NCBI GenBank assembly: GCA_005801025.1
Contig: SYDZ01000181.1
Coordinates: forward strand, 1 to 5,283
Reading direction: 5' to 3'
DNA length: 5,283 nucleotides
Origin: Actinomycetota bacterium
GTDB lineage: Bacteria; Actinomycetota; Acidimicrobiia; Acidimicrobiales; Ilumatobacteraceae
Position 1 is the first letter of the stretch. Each line of letters begins with the position of its first letter. The position numbers were made by a program, and so were the translations under genes. The notes beneath the pieces are model-generated. The model did no database searches. It saw only the letters and a program-made list of their open reading frames with translations, and was not told the DNA's origin. Shown in pieces: positions 5,113 to 5,283 of the stretch.

Positions 5113-5150
5113 TCTGGTTTTAGAAGCGGTAGCCGTGTGAGCGGCGATAC
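5096..5150. terminator. Large inverted repeat across the convergent whiB / hypothetical gene ends
   Basis: GTATCGCC (5096-5103) and GGCGATAC (5143-5150) are perfect 8-bp reverse complements. Directly inside the left arm, ACCGC (5104-5108) pairs with GCGGT (5126-5130), giving a 13-bp interrupted stem with a 12-nt one-sided bulge (5131-5142) and a 17-nt loop that includes both stop codons and TTTT (5118-5121). It may serve as a two-way transcription end. It overlaps coding sequence on both sides and has no T-run after the stem. Confidence 0.35.
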
Positions 5151-5283
5151 TCAATCGTTGTCTCAGCGCCGAGACCTAGTTCGTCCCAACGTGCGGCAGA
5201 AATTTTCTTCAGCGCGGCTTCACTCAGTAAACCAACTAGCTCACAATGGTCAATTTCAGCCTGCATAAATGGGACTAATTGGG
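5120..5283 (-). CDS. Unrecognised protein, C-terminal end only
   Basis: On the - strand a frame is open from the window edge for 54 codons and ends with TAA (complement of 5120-5122). The visible residues begin QLVPFMQAEIDHCELV and end ELGLGAETTIEYRRSHGYRF, with a helical segment rich in Ala, Leu and Lys between. I do not recognise the family. It is probably the tail of a longer gene, although the ATG at 5264-5266 (complement) could in principle start a 48-residue protein. No SD or TANNNT box supports that internal start. Its stop lies 7 bp from the whiB stop, a normal convergent arrangement, and it is absent from the ORF-length range that usually draws attention. Protein-like composition and tight packing are the main support. 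Confidence 0.55.
   Translation of the reverse strand, partial: QLVPFMQAEIDHCELVGLLSEAALKKISAARWDELGLGAETTIEYRRSHGYRF

Overview
The window looks like a piece of an actinobacterial chromosome of medium GC content. The strongest taxonomic clue is a WhiB-family iron-sulfur regulator closest in pattern to WhiB2/WhmD, a family restricted to Actinobacteria and their phages. Three gene starts also have no Shine-Dalgarno sequence and carry a TANNNT hexamer 6-7 nt before the start codon, the usual layout of leaderless actinobacterial transcripts. Roughly balanced base composition and compact gene packing would fit a freshwater or marine Acidimicrobiia-type lineage, but that placement is inference only.

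Layout from left to right: (1) 1-1509 (+), the 3' part of a membrane acyltransferase-3 protein fused to a C-terminal SGNH esterase-like domain, probably an O-acyltransferase for cell-surface glycans. (2) 1578-2573 (+), malate dehydrogenase. (3) 2586-3302 (-), a DeoD-type purine nucleoside phosphorylase, convergent with mdh. The two stop codons lie inside the arms of one inverted repeat. (4) 3338-4138 (+), an Fe(II)/2-oxoglutarate oxygenase with a complete facial triad. It is divergent from the phosphorylase across only 35 bp that holds two back-to-back leaderless promoters and a GGCGCGCC palindrome. (5) 4149-4661 (+), a formaldehyde-activating enzyme (Fae) homologue placed directly behind the oxygenase, with its SD overlapping the oxygenase stop. 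(6) 4662-4848, a leader region with foldable segments, one of which would hide the SD of the next gene. (7) 4849-5112 (+), whiB-like regulator. (8) 5120-5283 (-), the C-terminal end of an unrecognised gene, convergent with whiB, with a large inverted repeat across the junction.

The most interesting part is the oxygenase-Fae pair. Fe/2OG oxygenases that hydroxylate methyl groups on N or O release formaldehyde, and Fae binds formaldehyde and condenses it with tetrahydromethanopterin in methylotrophs. A two-gene produce-and-capture cassette is therefore a plausible hypothesis. The divergent purine nucleoside phosphorylase shares the promoter region and may be co-controlled. No other H4MPT-pathway gene is visible here. 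There is no rRNA, tRNA, CRISPR array or mobile element in the window.
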